This document shows positions 35,768 to 47,449 of a stretch of DNA of 64,000 bases, in pieces. The DNA lies in NCBI GenBank assembly GCA_963682175.1, contig OY821772.1:15182743-15246742 (forward strand). Direction: 5' to 3'. A program made the position numbers and the translations under genes. The DNA comes from Triglochin maritima. Lineage: Eukaryota; Streptophyta; Magnoliopsida; Alismatales; Juncaginaceae. Positions within the stretch are counted from its first letter, which is position 1. Each line of letters begins with the position of its first letter. A model generated the notes under the pieces. It saw only the letters and a program-made list of their open reading frames with translations. It had not been told where the DNA came from and did no database searches.

Positions 35768-35929
35768 TGGAGTACAGAGGAAGGACCACAGAAGAGAAGG
35801 GAAGAAAAAGGAAGACGCATCTTGAGATGAATAACAAGTCTTCTGATGTGTAAGAGCGCCAAAATAATGAAGAAAGGGAGTGATTTGAGACGTATTAATG
35901 AGGGATGGATGGAGGGATGGAGAGATGTA

Positions 35930-36045
35930 GACATTTGTACGTATAACAAAAGAATTGAGGAATAAAATAAAAACAGAAAAAAAAATCTGTGCTGACATGG
36001 AGAGTGTCAACTCAGTCGCGTCACTGAAGGAGTGTCCTAAAGAGC
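35930..36045. repeat. Right terminal inverted repeat of the MULE
   Basis: Mirror of the left end. A solo Athila-type LTR begins 6 bp outside it. Confidence 0.5.
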
Positions 36046-36051
36046 GGTCAT

Positions 36052-37586
36052 TGATTGATCATTTTATATTAACCGCAAGTGCACGGCCGCGTTGAAGCGG
36101 TGGCAAATACGGGTCGTCCACTGGGAGGTGTGTCGACGATTGGTTTGTTCGAAGGCGAGAGGTAAAAAGAAGGAGAGAAAGGTTGGTTACACTAAACTAC
36201 ACTAAGATGCAAAAAGGAAATGAAGATAAGCAATAAAACTAAGCCCTATATGGGGTAGAGAAATAATGTGAATATGAAGATGTGTGTGTGTGTGTTCACT
36301 TAAGCTCCTCACAACATGTAGTGCATGAAATCATAAAACTACATCCAACTTTGCCTCCACATGAATTAAGATAAGACTACATCATTAAAACATACAAGAC
36401 AATAATTGCAATGAAGCTAAATGAACTCAAGTATAAAGACTAGACCCTACTATGCCTCCACATGAATTAAGATAAGACTACATCATTAAAACATACAAGA
36501 CATTAGCTAAGGTAAAGGCAACAAGAGCACATACACTACAAATTGTGTTTCCCATATTAACTTCATCTATATCCTAACCTTATCATTCCCCATAAAATAG
36601 GTCCACTAATCAAAGCATAAGCTAAGCTTCATTCAAGAGCATTAGCATATCAAAGATAAAAGTGAAAACCCATTAGATGGTTATGGAAATCATATAAAGC
36701 TCAAGGGATAAAGATAACACACACTTAATACACAACATGATTATATCACATATTTCTCCACCCCCCAAATGGGGATGGAACTACTCACTACTCATTACAC
36801 TAACTATATTAAAAGAAAGCATAATACTGAAATGAAAGTTAACTAAGAAGGCAAGAAGTATTAAAGAAACTTAAAAGGAAAGGAAAGACTAAACAAACAT
36901 GCACAAATTAAAAGACAAGATTAAAAGAAACTAGAAGAATTATTTTATTAACAAATAACTCACATTGAAGGTAGCATTCTTCTCCACCTTGAGTTTTTGC
37001 TTCAAGGCTCACTCCTTAGTAGAGAGAATGCCACCAAGCAATGGATGATTACAATGGAAGGTGAAGAGTTCTATTTATAAGCATGGAAAAAGCTAATCGG
37101 GGACAATCCCCCGATGTGGGACTAAACCAATACCAAAAATAGCCTAAACACATAATAATACAAGTCCAGGAGAAAGCTTAGCGGATCTGGGGCTATATGG
37201 ACCGCCAATTAGCGGTCTATAAACTTCAGATCGAGTTGCTTTTGGTTGTGGGCTTTGCTTGATGGATTTGTTGGTCTTGGATGCATCTACTTGGTTTGTT
37301 GGAGCTCCGACCCGAATCGAATTGCCAAAATACTCCCCATGATGGTGTGGAGTTTCCTGTTTTTCTCTTAGGTCCTTCGATCTTACGATCAGGTCCTTCT
37401 CCATTGCATCTCAGTCCCTAGGTCTCACAATTAAGTCATTTTTTCCTGCTTTTGGGTCCTTTCATGGCTCTTCTCTTCAAACCTATTTATTCCTGAAAAC
37501 TAAACATAAAACTCGTAACATAGCATTGTTTAGGTGAAAGATAATGGATATAAGATACAAATATAAACATGAAATGATGTCAATCA
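36052..37586 (-). mobile_element. Solo Athila-type LTR with target duplication GTCAT
   Basis: 1535 bp, from TGATTGATCA to GTCAATCA, flanked by GTCAT at 36047-36051 and 37587-37591. Collinear with the LTRs at 1603 and 57953. A clean duplication on a single LTR indicates LTR-LTR recombination that removed the internal region. It has a minus-strand TATA box near 37070 and the CCGCCAATTAGCGG dyad near 37202. Confidence 0.9.
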
Positions 37587-37591
37587 GTCAT

Positions 37592-38882
37592 CTATCATTT
37601 TCCAAGACAAAAACCTTATTGATTTAAGCAGGCTGTGAATTGGCTAGTGATAGTCATTGTCTAATGCATCCAGTTCAGAGGCGGATTCTTACAATTGAGA
37701 TTTCAGTTGTGATTCATTTTTCCGCTTCTCTTCTTTCCGCACTTTTAAATGCAAATTTCAGTTACACTTGTAGCATTAAAATAGTACTAAAATTGGAATT
37801 TCAAGCTTTAAAAACAAAGTTAACTCAACTATTGTTGAGGGGTTCAAATAAGAGCATTAGTCAAAAAAAACTTTCAAATTCAAGAGTATTTAATTATGAC
37901 AGCATTTTACTTAGAAGGTATTGCTAAAATTGAAAATCTTCCGAGGGGTACAAAGAAATTTCTTACTAAATACATGAAACATTCATTTGTATCCACTTTC
38001 AAAGTCCAAGTGACTTTCTTAGCAAGGTTCTTATCATATTATAATATCACTGCTGTGGGAGCACAATTAACATTCAGACATACAAATCTTGTGTTTTGTT
38101 TCCACACCAGCCAAATCTCTTTCTTTCTGCATACGCGTTATAACGTTAAACGTTCTTCCAAATTTGAATGCCACAATTTTGGTCAATATTAATTTCAAAT
38201 TAAGAAACCTTCAAAAATGATGGCGCTTGACTTTAAAAAGTGTACAGGTACAAGCCTATATGGCCTCGTGTAAGAAGGAATTTACAAGAAATGCCATTAT
38301 TTGGTGCAACATTGAAAAAGAAATGATTAGTGAAGTATTAAGGAATGAGATAAGTGTACAAGCAAGATCTTTTCCTTGGGGTGTTTTTGTATTAGAACGA
38401 GATAACTTTTAGGGGTCAAATCGTTTTGCAACATGAAATAGGGTTGATCTATCTTTGTGAACAGCTTAACATCTCTACTTGTTCAATCTCTCGGTGGTAC
38501 TTCTGAGATCTCAAGTTCTTAGCTAGCCTCACGGTCCCTTCAGATCTCTTATTTGAGATGCCAAAAGCCAGCGTCCTTAATTACTTAGGACCACTATAAT
38601 CCTAAGGTCATCTGTTAAATAATGAGAATGTAATTATCCATAAGCATGATGATTTGGTATTCCTGGTTGACTGTTGAAACTTTTGGCTTTTCGTGCATAC
38701 AATTTTAGGTATTATCGCATACTTGGTAGAAATTAACTTTGTATTCTGATAGTACGTAATTAGTAATTTTACGGCGGGTAGAGCCATTTGGCTAAACTTG
38801 ATAAGGCTCTTTAAGTTTTTCTTAAACCACCTTTTGTTAATGTGCACGTATGAGGTTATCCTTAAGTTTCTTCGTAAGCCTT
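37592..38882. other. Gene-free stretch
   Basis: AT-rich with no supported coding region. A segment near 38838 (TTAATGTGCACGTATGAGGT) recurs near 41067 in slightly different form, suggesting both belong to one older repeat interrupted by the Copia LTR. Confidence 0.4.
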
Positions 38883-40391
38883 TGTTGGATCGTGTGGGTT
38901 TATGAGTCCACAATTAATGCTAATCACCTAATTACCTACTTGTTTAAACAATCAAAGAAATGCAGCGGAATTTAAACTAAAACAAGCAAGTGTAGGAATA
39001 TGCAAACCACAAATCGACTCGGCGTTTTTATAGAGGTTCGGCACCCCACCCGGGTCCTAATCCTCTCTTGCAAGCTCCGCTCGGATCACCGAGCTCCGCT
39101 CACGACTTCACTAACCACTCCCCGTTCCGGGCCGGGAGAGAACGCCTTTACAACCGTCAAACTCGCGAACAACCCTCGCCGAGCTTGGAATCCTCTTCTC
39201 ACAATCCGAGAAGGATGCTTCGGGCTTTCACCGGAGCCTTTACTCTTTTGACAACCAATGAGAACTTGAGTGGAGCAACACTCTCTAAATCTTGAGCACA
39301 CTTGAGTAGGATTAAGAAATGATCACTAAGTGTGGAAGGTTTGTAGCTTTGAGTGTTTGGGATTCTCTCTAAAGTTTGGGACAAGTTTGTAGTGGGAGAG
39401 TTGTGTTAAAATGTGTTTTACAACTCCTTATATAGGCATTAGAGAGAATAGAGCCGTTGGGATTGATTGGGTATGAGTTGAAGTGTGATTACACAAAACA
39501 GAAAAGACAGGACCCAATTCTGGCTGTAATCGGTCGACCGAATGGGGACGAACGGTCGACCGTTTGGCAGTTATGCACAAGATTCGGTCGACCGGTTAAG
39601 CAACGGTCGACCACCCAACTCTACGACTTAAGAAAACTTAAGTCATCGGTCGAACGCAAGAAAGGGTTCGTTCGACCGATTTCGACCAGGCACTTTGGGG
39701 GTGACAAACAAATGTGTGAACGGTCGACCGAAACAAGTTTGGCGGTCGACCGACTATGGACAGGCACTTTGGGTTTGTCAAGAGATGGACAAACGGTCGA
39801 CCGATTGTGGTCCTCGGTCGACCGATACATGAAATACATTTGGGGTATTTTTGGTTTAATACGAATACGACCGTTGGGTATATACGACAAAAGTAACGGT
39901 CGGGAAAATATGATCAGACGGTCGACCGAAAGGTAAAACACGGTCGACCGAATAAGGGCAGTGAAAACACAAACAAAAGATTTGATCACTCGGTCGACCG
40001 AACGGCATGTTGCGGTCGACCGAATGTTGGCAGACTTTTGTAGTTCAGGTTTTGGTGTTTTCCGGTCTAAGTTTGGGTGATCTATTGAAGTCCAAATAAT
40101 GTGAAATTTGGTGTGTGACTTCTATAGGGAACCTAGTGTGTGATTAAGTTAATTTTAGCTCAAGTATGCTCAATTACACTTTGTTCCTAAGACTCAAAAG
40201 AAATCAAGATTACATGTCTTCGATATAGCTTTAATTACATGTCTTGACTTCATTTCCTTCTTTCTTGAGTCTTGATCACCTGTAGAGGTTAGCACAATAC
40301 AATATATATGCAATGCATAGTGTGTGCTACTCTAATTAAGATTCGGTTGATTAAATCATCAAAACATAAGATTAAGGCCAAAAAGCCAACA
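38883..40391 (-). mobile_element. Solo Copia-type LTR with target duplication GCCTT
   Basis: 1509 bp, TGTTGGATCG to AAGCCAACA (inverted termini TGTTGG/CCAACA), flanked by GCCTT at 38878-38882 and 40392-40396. It is the minus-orientation form of the 5' LTR at 54850-56325. It contains a minus-strand TATAAGGAG-like box near 39430 and, upstream of it in element orientation, seven palindrome pairs. Confidence 0.9.
39531..40022. promoter_or_regulatory. Seven phased palindrome pairs (CGGTCGACCG) in the Copia LTR
   Basis: Pair starts 39531/39553, 39585/39604, 39647/39669, 39721/39743, 39794/39815, 39919/39941, 39991/40013; spacings 22, 19, 22, 22, 21, 22, 22 bp. Sequence between the two members of a pair is not conserved, but the spacing is. 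The array lies in U3, where LTR enhancers sit. Binding by a dimeric protein on one DNA face is an inference. Confidence 0.75.
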
Positions 40392-40396
40392 GCCTT

Positions 40397-41100
40397 CTCT
40401 TCTTAGGGGTGTTAGTGGCGCGGAAAGCTCCGGAAAGTGATTTTCGGAGTCAACGGAAAACCAGAGGATAACAGAATCCAGTGGAAAACAATTTCCCTTT
40501 GACTGAATCATTGTTGTTGTGCATGTGTCGGAAAGTGATTTGGACAATGGGAATTCTGTTGTTTGCTCATACTTTTTATGTCCACTACAACAGGTCGGTC
40601 GGGGGTCTCGCTCCCCGGTGAGCGAGCGGCGTTCCACTTCGCCGGTGAGGTGGCGTCCCCTGAAAACCAAGCATAATGTAAGAAATCCAACAGTTTGGAT
40701 AAGGAAAACGGACGACCGAACTAGTTTCAGTCGACCGAAATGAGACTTCTAGTAATATCTCAAAGTGAACGTAAACGGAAGACCGAACCAAGATCGGTCG
40801 TCCGAACGGGTCATTCCAATTACGAATTCGGTGGACCGAAATATGTTCGGTCGTCCGTTAAAATCATTTCAGTGGACCGAATGTTTGACGGTCGACCGAA
40901 AAAGTCAATTTCCGTGGCTTTTCCGACCTCAAAATGACGGAAAATTCAAAGAAAATTTTATACATACCACGGAATCCTTCCCACGGTGCACAAACAACCT
41001 AAAGTTTCGGAGTCAACCGGAATCCATTTTCCTTTCCCTCGGATCTCCCGGATTCGGACGGTACTGACCCGTTAATGTACATACGAGGTTATCAAAAACT
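40397..41100. repeat. LTR-like sequence of another family with palindrome pairs
   Basis: No ORF. It contains a GC-rich dyad module at 40592-40650 and four palindrome pairs at 40709-40898. CGGAAA/TTTTCGGAG-type words are frequent. It was interrupted by the solo Copia LTR. Ends not defined. Confidence 0.45.
40709..40898. promoter_or_regulatory. Four palindrome pairs at constant 19-bp spacing
   Basis: Pair starts 40709/40728, 40776/40795, 40829/40848 and 40870/40889, all 19 bp apart. Members include CGGACGACCG, CGGAAGACCG, CGGTGGACCG, CGGTCGTCCG and CGGTCGACCG, so the outer CGG and CCG are kept while inner bases vary. Confidence 0.7.
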
Positions 41101-41586
41101 ATTGTTTGAATCTAAAGCTAAGCAACAATCTAAATGATCCAATTAGATTGATCATGAGGGGTCTCAATATGATCACCAGTCACCACTCGAGTGTAACCAT
41201 CATTATGCATGTTTCTTCATATCATCGTCAGAGGGGTATTTTCGTCAATGCTGGATTGTGCAAGAATTGAGAACTCCCGCCTCTTACTTTCTCTCTCTTG
41301 GTAATTTCGTAATTAGTCGGATATAAAAGGGTGTTTTCTGTTACGAAATGTTTGGTAGAGACAGGCTTTTATCGGTGTCTGTTAGTGCCGGCCCAGATCA
41401 CACCGACCAAGTCGGCTTTCGGGTCGAAAGTGGGCCCACGCTGACGTCATCTCGCTAGTGGAGTTTCCGATGACATTTTGGGGGCAAATTTCTCGTTTCC
41501 AAGCGCAATCAAAACAAATTTTCAAAGTTGGATGCAAAACATTCTAATCAAATCATATTTGGTGATTTGTTTGCATATACTCGTAA

Positions 41587-42316
41587 GTAGGGATATCATT
41601 GGACGTTCAAAATTTGAAAATTCGTTCGCATTCGGTTCGAAAAATATTCGATTCAAACAATATTCGATCTGAATAATATTCGATTCGTGTAATATTCAGG
41701 TCATGCGAATGCAAAACAGATAGTGATACATCCGATTCGAATAATATCTGATTCGAGATTTAATATCTGAATATTCGCATTCGAAATCTGTATTCATATC
41801 CGAAACATATATAAATTTTAAAAATATAATTATATTTTTAATTATTTATATATAATATGCATAATCCATCTTTTTATATCATACATATATATTCTCGTTG
41901 AAATTATGTTAAACTTAAATGTATCATTTAAAATATAATATAATAAAATTTAATCAATTTCTTTCCCAAATGTAATTTCCCAAAAACCAAAACTCCCACA
42001 ACCTCACAAGTCAAATTTTGATGTGTATTTGTTTTGGTGACATGATGCATAGAGAAATACTACTAAAGTCTTAAATATTATCTAATTTTTTAGTGCTTAA
42101 ACAGGATTTCGGATCGGATTCGGATATCCAGCTATCCGAATTTTTTATTCGGACGCGGATGAAATCCGAATTCGATTCGAATCCGTCGGATACGGATTCG
42201 AATATACAATATAACATCGGTCGGATTTGAATTCGAATTCGAATGTCCATATGTGTTTTCGAATGCGAGTGCGGATTCTGCTACATTCGCTTCGAATTCG
42301 CTCTGTTGCCACCCGT
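41587..42316. mobile_element. hAT-like MITE rich in ATTCGAAT words
   Basis: 730 bp, ends GTAGGGATATCA and TGTTGCCACCCGT, flanked by near-identical 8-bp duplicates ACTCGTAA (41579-41586) and ACTCATAA (42317-42324). Clusters of TTCGAAT/ATTCGAT near both ends form many short dyads. No coding capacity. Confidence 0.6.
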
Positions 42317-42514
42317 ACTCATAAGTAATAGTTTTTGAATTTGAAGATTGTCATTTGAAATCAATTATTTTGTCTAGTGCCAAAGAAAAATACCAAGATT
42401 TGTTCTTATGTCATTAATTTTTTAATCATATCATTCTGTAATATATGAATAATCCTACACAATGTATTCGTTAGTTTCTGAATAATCCTAAAATTTACAT
42501 CAACAAAACAAACA

Positions 42515-43252
42515 TTAACAACAACATCTTCCAATCATGCAGAGTTGATTGCATTATACGAGGCTAGTCGAGAATATGTATGGTTGAGATCAATGATCTA
42601 AAACATACAAGAAAAATGTGGACTCGACAAAATTAAAGATCATCCAATAATTTTATACGAAGACAATACTACATGCATTGCTCAAATAAAGGAAGAATAC
42701 ATCAAAGGTGACAAGATTAAACATATTTCACCAAAGTTCTTCTCAACACATTATTTTACAAAATGAGGGTGAGATAAATTCTGTCAGATCCAATCAAACG
42801 AGAATTTGACGGATTTATTTAAAAGTCATTCCCCTCCAAAGTCTTTGAGAAGCTTGTTTTCAAAATTGTTGTTCGTCATTTGAAAACTATATGTTGAAGT
42901 GGGGGAGCATCATATGCACTGCACTTTTTTTTCTTTCACCAAGTTTTTATCTCATCGGGTTTCTCTTGGTAAGATTTTTAACGAGACAGCATCCCTAACG
43001 TATAAAGATGATCATCCAATGAGGAGTGTTATGAAATCAAAATGTCTTATGGATGATTCACCTTCCTTAACCCCCACCATTCAAGTAGATTTCTTATTGT
43101 TATTAATATGGTATAATTCCATTTATTTGATTGTAACCCCTACTACATCATCATCTTATATATAAGAGGCTTTGTACACATTTGTAGAAATAAGAAAATG
43201 AAATACATATCTCTCCCCTCTCCGATCTTTTCTTCTTTGGGTTATTTGTTTC
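42515..43252 (+). pseudogene. Copia 3' end: RNase H remnant, purine tract and LTR-like tail
   Basis: Translated in shifting frames, 42535-42890 gives typical Copia RNase H segments (NHAELIALYEASREYVWLRS, YEDNTTCIAQIKEEYIKGDK, KHISPKFF). A polypurine tract GAAGTGGGGGAGCA follows near 42895. The sequence to about 43252 then looks like a 3' LTR with a TATATAAG box near 43157. Stops and shifts show it is long dead. Confidence 0.65.
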
Positions 43253-43591
43253 ACAATTGATATATATTAATGTGCACTTACACAACTATTAAATTTGTAA
43301 CTCTATTTAATAAGACAAATTGATGTGCAACAGTGATTTCATTTCAAGACATTATGTTTATTGTCTTTAACTTTTACATTTTTAAGTGATTAATAAATAT
43401 TAATATATCATGCAAACCTAAATTCAAATTGATCCAAGTCAAAACGATTTGGTTTAGATTTAGTAAATCCCAAACCCAAACAAAACCGATCGGGTCGTAT
43501 GTCCAAGAGGTTCATCCATTTGGAAAAGCAATTCCACTTTTGGGCTTGACAAACATGATGAATCGTGCTACAATACTTGGATATTAAGAAT

Positions 43592-44394
43592 GAGTTTTTT
43601 TCAAAATAATCACCCAAAAAACACAAAATTGGAAGAATATACACATGAGAAATTTAATTAACAAAGTATGCACCTTAAATACGATACTACACGTGTCATT
43701 TTCATTAACTAAAAATGACATGACTGATGCGTTTTTACCCTTAATGAAAGTGATATCACTGATGTCGTTTTTACATATGCATGTTGAACTAGTGATGGAT
43801 CGGTCGGGGGTCTCGTTTCCTGGGAAAACGGGTAAGTCATCAATTGATGCATTAACTTGAATTGAAGGCAACACGACTATTTCAATGACCAAAAATATAT
43901 TCTTTCACCTAGAGGCTAGAGCCTATAATTTCCCCGACACGCCTCGGACCGAGACAGGAGGCGTGTGTGTGCATTTGAAGTTACTAATGTATTTTGTTAT
44001 TGTTATGAGAGTGAAACGGAACCCCCATCTCACTCTCATATGGTTAGTGACCAAGTCAGCTAAGATACACCAAGTCATCATAATTGTATCGAAAAATACA
44101 TTAGTAACCAAAATTACTAATAAAATCTCAAGCCCAAAAATACATTGGTTTGACTTTCACCTCACCGAGGAACGAGACTCCCGACCGACCCGTCGTTAGT
44201 CTAACATGTCTTAACTAAAAACGACATCTCAAAATCAAGAAAAACTTGTCATATGCAAAAACACACGTACAATGTCATTTTTAGTTAATGAAAACGACAC
44301 ATGTTATGTCATTTTTATGGTGCATACTTTGTCAATTAAGTTTTTCATGTGCATATTCTTTCAATTTTTTTGATGATTATTTTGAAAAAAAACC
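43592..44394. mobile_element. MULE-type MITE with about 190-bp inverted repeats
   Basis: 803 bp flanked by identical TATTAAGAAT (43582-43591 and 44395-44404), fitting the 9-bp duplication of Mutator-like elements. The ends (GAGTTTTTTTCAAAATAATC and GGTTTTTTTTCAAAATAATC on the other strand) begin long imperfect inverted repeats reaching about 190 bp inwards. An inner inverted pair of the GTCTCG module lies at 43799-43834 and 44158-44195. Confidence 0.75.
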
Positions 44395-44433
44395 TATTAA
44401 GAATGCAAGGCTTTTGAATTATGATGTGTGAAT

Positions 44434-45907
44434 TGTTGGCTTTTTGGTCGATGTGTGAATTCTATGTTTTAATGATTTAATCAACATAATCTTAATTGTA
44501 ATCAATATAGAGTAGAACACATCATGCATAACATACATATTGTATTGTGCTAACCTCTACAGGTGATCAAGACTCAATAAAGAAATGAATTCAAGTCAAG
44601 ACATGTAATCAAGCTATTGAAGACATGTAATTTGTATTTCTTTTGAGTATTAGGAACTTTGTGTATTTAAGCATACAAGAGTTAAAACCAACTTAAACAC
44701 ACACTAGGTTCCTTATAGAAGTCACACACAAAATGTCATAACATTTGGACTTCAATAGGTCGCCCATACTTAGACCGGAAAACACCAAACCCAAACTTGG
44801 AATGTCTGAGTTAAATCAGTTGACCGAACGAGTTCTCCGTTCGACCGATTGGGTCAGTTTATTCTGTTAGCCCAAGTGTTAAACCGGTCGACCGTTGCAT
44901 GCCTCTTGTTCGACCGTTTACACGTGTTGTTATTGTTAAACCTTTTCGTATTATACCAACAATCGTATTTGTATAAACCTAACAAAACCCCAAAATACTT
45001 TAGCCTCCGGTCGACCAGTACCTAGACACCGGTCGACTATTCTAAGACTTTTTCTTGAACTCTAAAGTTCCTGTCGTTTTTCGGTCAACCACCCAAACCT
45101 TTTTGCTCGACCAAACTTAAAACCCCACAGTGCCTGTTAGATTTCGGTCGACCGTTCCACCTATGAGTTCGACCGTTAACTTAAGAGAACTTAAGTTATA
45201 ACCTAGTTGGTTTGATCGTTCCCTGCTTGGTCGACCGTTCCTAGTTCAAAACTGTTTACCGGTCGACCGTTTGTTCCGTTCGGTCAACTAAACTTGTCCT
45301 AAAATGTGTGCTGCAGTTTTTTGCTTTTTATTCTTGTACAATCATTTACCAATCTTAACACCAACGGCTATAACATCTTAAGAGTTTATAAATAGATGAT
45401 TGAACACCTTGTTTAGATAACTCTCTCACCCATATTTGACTCCTACATTAAAGAGACCATTCCAAACACTCCAAACCTCAATTTCCACACTTTAGTCTTA
45501 AACTTATATTCACTCAAGTGTGCTCAAGTTAGAGAGTGTATTCAACTCATTTGTTTGTCAAAATAGCAAGGATTTCGGTGAAAACCCGAAGTGTTCCATC
45601 TCGGATTGTGAGAGGAAGGAATCAAGCTAGCGAGATTATTCGTGGAGATTGTGGTGTAAAAAATGTTCTCTCCCGGCTCGAAATGGGGAGTTGATAGTGA
45701 AGTCGTGACCGGAGCTTGAAAGAAAAGATTAGGACCCGGGTGGGGTGCCGAACCTCTATAAAAATCCCCTGTGCATCTTCTGATTTGCATATTTTCTTTT
45801 CCCTAATTGCTTGCTTGTTTTAAATTACGCTGCGCATTCTTGTTTGCTTAAGCAAGTAGATAATTAACATTAAAATTGATTAGATTAACGACCCATAACG
45901 ATCCTAC
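44434..45907 (+). repeat. Copia-type LTR, plus orientation, diverged
   Basis: Starts TGTTGGC, has palindrome pairs at 44817-45290 (for example 44817/44838), a TATA box (TTATAAATAG) near 45388, and ends CCATAACGATCC, close to the family end. A short duplication (GATGTGTGAATT) disturbs its first 30 bp. No gag follows, so it is probably a solo or truncated LTR. No target duplicate recognised. Confidence 0.7.
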
Positions 45908-47100
45908 GTGGATATGATTGAAACTTGACAAACAGCTGAAATATTCTTCTTTGTTATTTCAATTTTTAATTTGTGTACTTGTACGTTAGCTCAAAAGTTA
46001 ATAGAGAAACGATTAGAAACTAAACATGCAAACAAACAAACAAAATTACCGTCAAGTGTGGGACTTTGAGAAGTAGAGTAAAAATAAAAACCTTAGATTT
46101 GTTAATTGGTTATTTGCGCTTGAGCATTTTTTAAAAATATAGACCTTACACATGAAAGTTTACTCTTATTATCCCTTTCAGATAAGAAATTAAACGTAAA
46201 CAGAAAAACTAACGTGCAGTTCGACAAGCAAAAGCTTGCAGTCGGTTAGAAGTTGATAAAGATATAATTAAGCTTGTACCTGGAAATCAAGATAAAGAAC
46301 TTGGGATTGCCTTAAAACCAAGTAATAGAAACAAAAACATGAATCTTAATGAACAAATAAAAAAATGGAGGCGTCACGCAGCACTAACACATCAATTTCC
46401 TTATTTAATTCCAAACATATTATTATTTATATACTCTAAAAATTTGGGAAAATTGGCCCACTATTAAGTAGTGCGATTTTTCACATCATTTGTGTGTGCT
46501 ATTGTTTTATGTTTTTTTCGTATGTAAAGTATTGACATTTTTTTATATCTTACGAAGCACGAGGATGCATTAGTACAACGAGCTTGACGGAATGTTACGC
46601 TACAATATCTTCGAAACGTCCTCCGAAACCAATTTTTGTGTCACGAAAGAGAGATATAAATTTATTTGAACAACTTATACACTCAAAGTCCACATCTGTA
46701 AGAGACAGAGAGACCAACAAGATGGTATAATAGTGAATTTTATAGAATCATATTGATATGATTCTTAACAAAATTTATTATTATCTTAGAAAGCAAATAC
46801 AGCTCAGTCTTGTATCTAACTATTGAAAGAATTGTTGCTATTTAGCTTTCATTTTTTCCAAACCAATTCTTGGTTAGGTGATTAGTAGATATGCTGTCCA
46901 ATTTATAGACTAGTTTTTGTCCAATTTCGTGACACTTGAGACCTATTCAGGTTTGGACCTTTTTCTTTCGGTAAAAATGGTTGGGCCGGCAAACGATATT
47001 TCATTTTCATGGTTTGACAAAACAAAAGGGACGTATTTTGCCCCCAACACTACGGATAAGTCTTTAAGTGACCTGGTAACTAAAGCTGGGTACCTGGCTG
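45908..47100. other. Gene-free stretch
   Basis: AT-rich, no ORF or repeat structure that could be supported. Confidence 0.45.
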
Positions 47101-47449
47101 GGCCAGCCTGTTCCCCAGGGCTCGTGCCCAGCAGGGGGGTTTTTGGTCGGTTTCGGGTTCTTGTTGGTCGGATTTGCTGGTCTATTTTTTCGTATTAGAG
47201 ATATTCATATAAAAGTAACTTATAAATTTAATTAAAAACACTATTAAATTAGAATTTCAATAAATGGATTTATCGATCTTATTGTTTTACCGACTACATC
47301 GTCTACCAATCCAAACCGATAGTGAAATTTTATTAAGTACAATAAGTTTACAAATTACATACAATTTCTAATATATTAAGTATTACAATTGCAAATTATA
47401 ATTATAAATAGTTTATTCATCTTCGTCGTTGCTTTCATTAATCTGCATG

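Larger units (their letters stand above)
28148..36045. mobile_element. Mutator-like element (MULE) with Ulp1-protease and transposase genes, about 7.9 kb
   Basis: The two ends are imperfect inverted repeats: GGACAC, then GTGACGCG about 9-10 bp further in, then a shared TGTTTTTATTTTATT about 100 bp inside. GGTCAT stands directly outside both ends (28142-28147 and 36046-36051) and may be what is left of the target duplicate. The interior holds a plus-strand PMD/Ulp1 gene and a minus-strand FAR1-type transposase gene, tail to tail. MULEs carrying Ulp1-type protease genes are known (KAONASHI in grasses and Arabidopsis, CUMULE in melon). Both genes are broken, so the copy is not autonomous now. 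Confidence 0.68.

Noticed and set aside
37640..38412. Three plus-strand ORFs of 60-100 codons
   Set aside because: No domain, no similarity to each other, AT-rich random-looking composition.
39531..40022. CRISPR array
   Set aside because: The repeats are 10-bp palindromes in pairs, without conserved 25-35-bp repeats or spacer pattern, in a plant LTR.
42899..43165. 88-codon ORF after the polypurine tract
   Set aside because: Lies in the Copia 3' LTR-like tail and has no recognisable domain.
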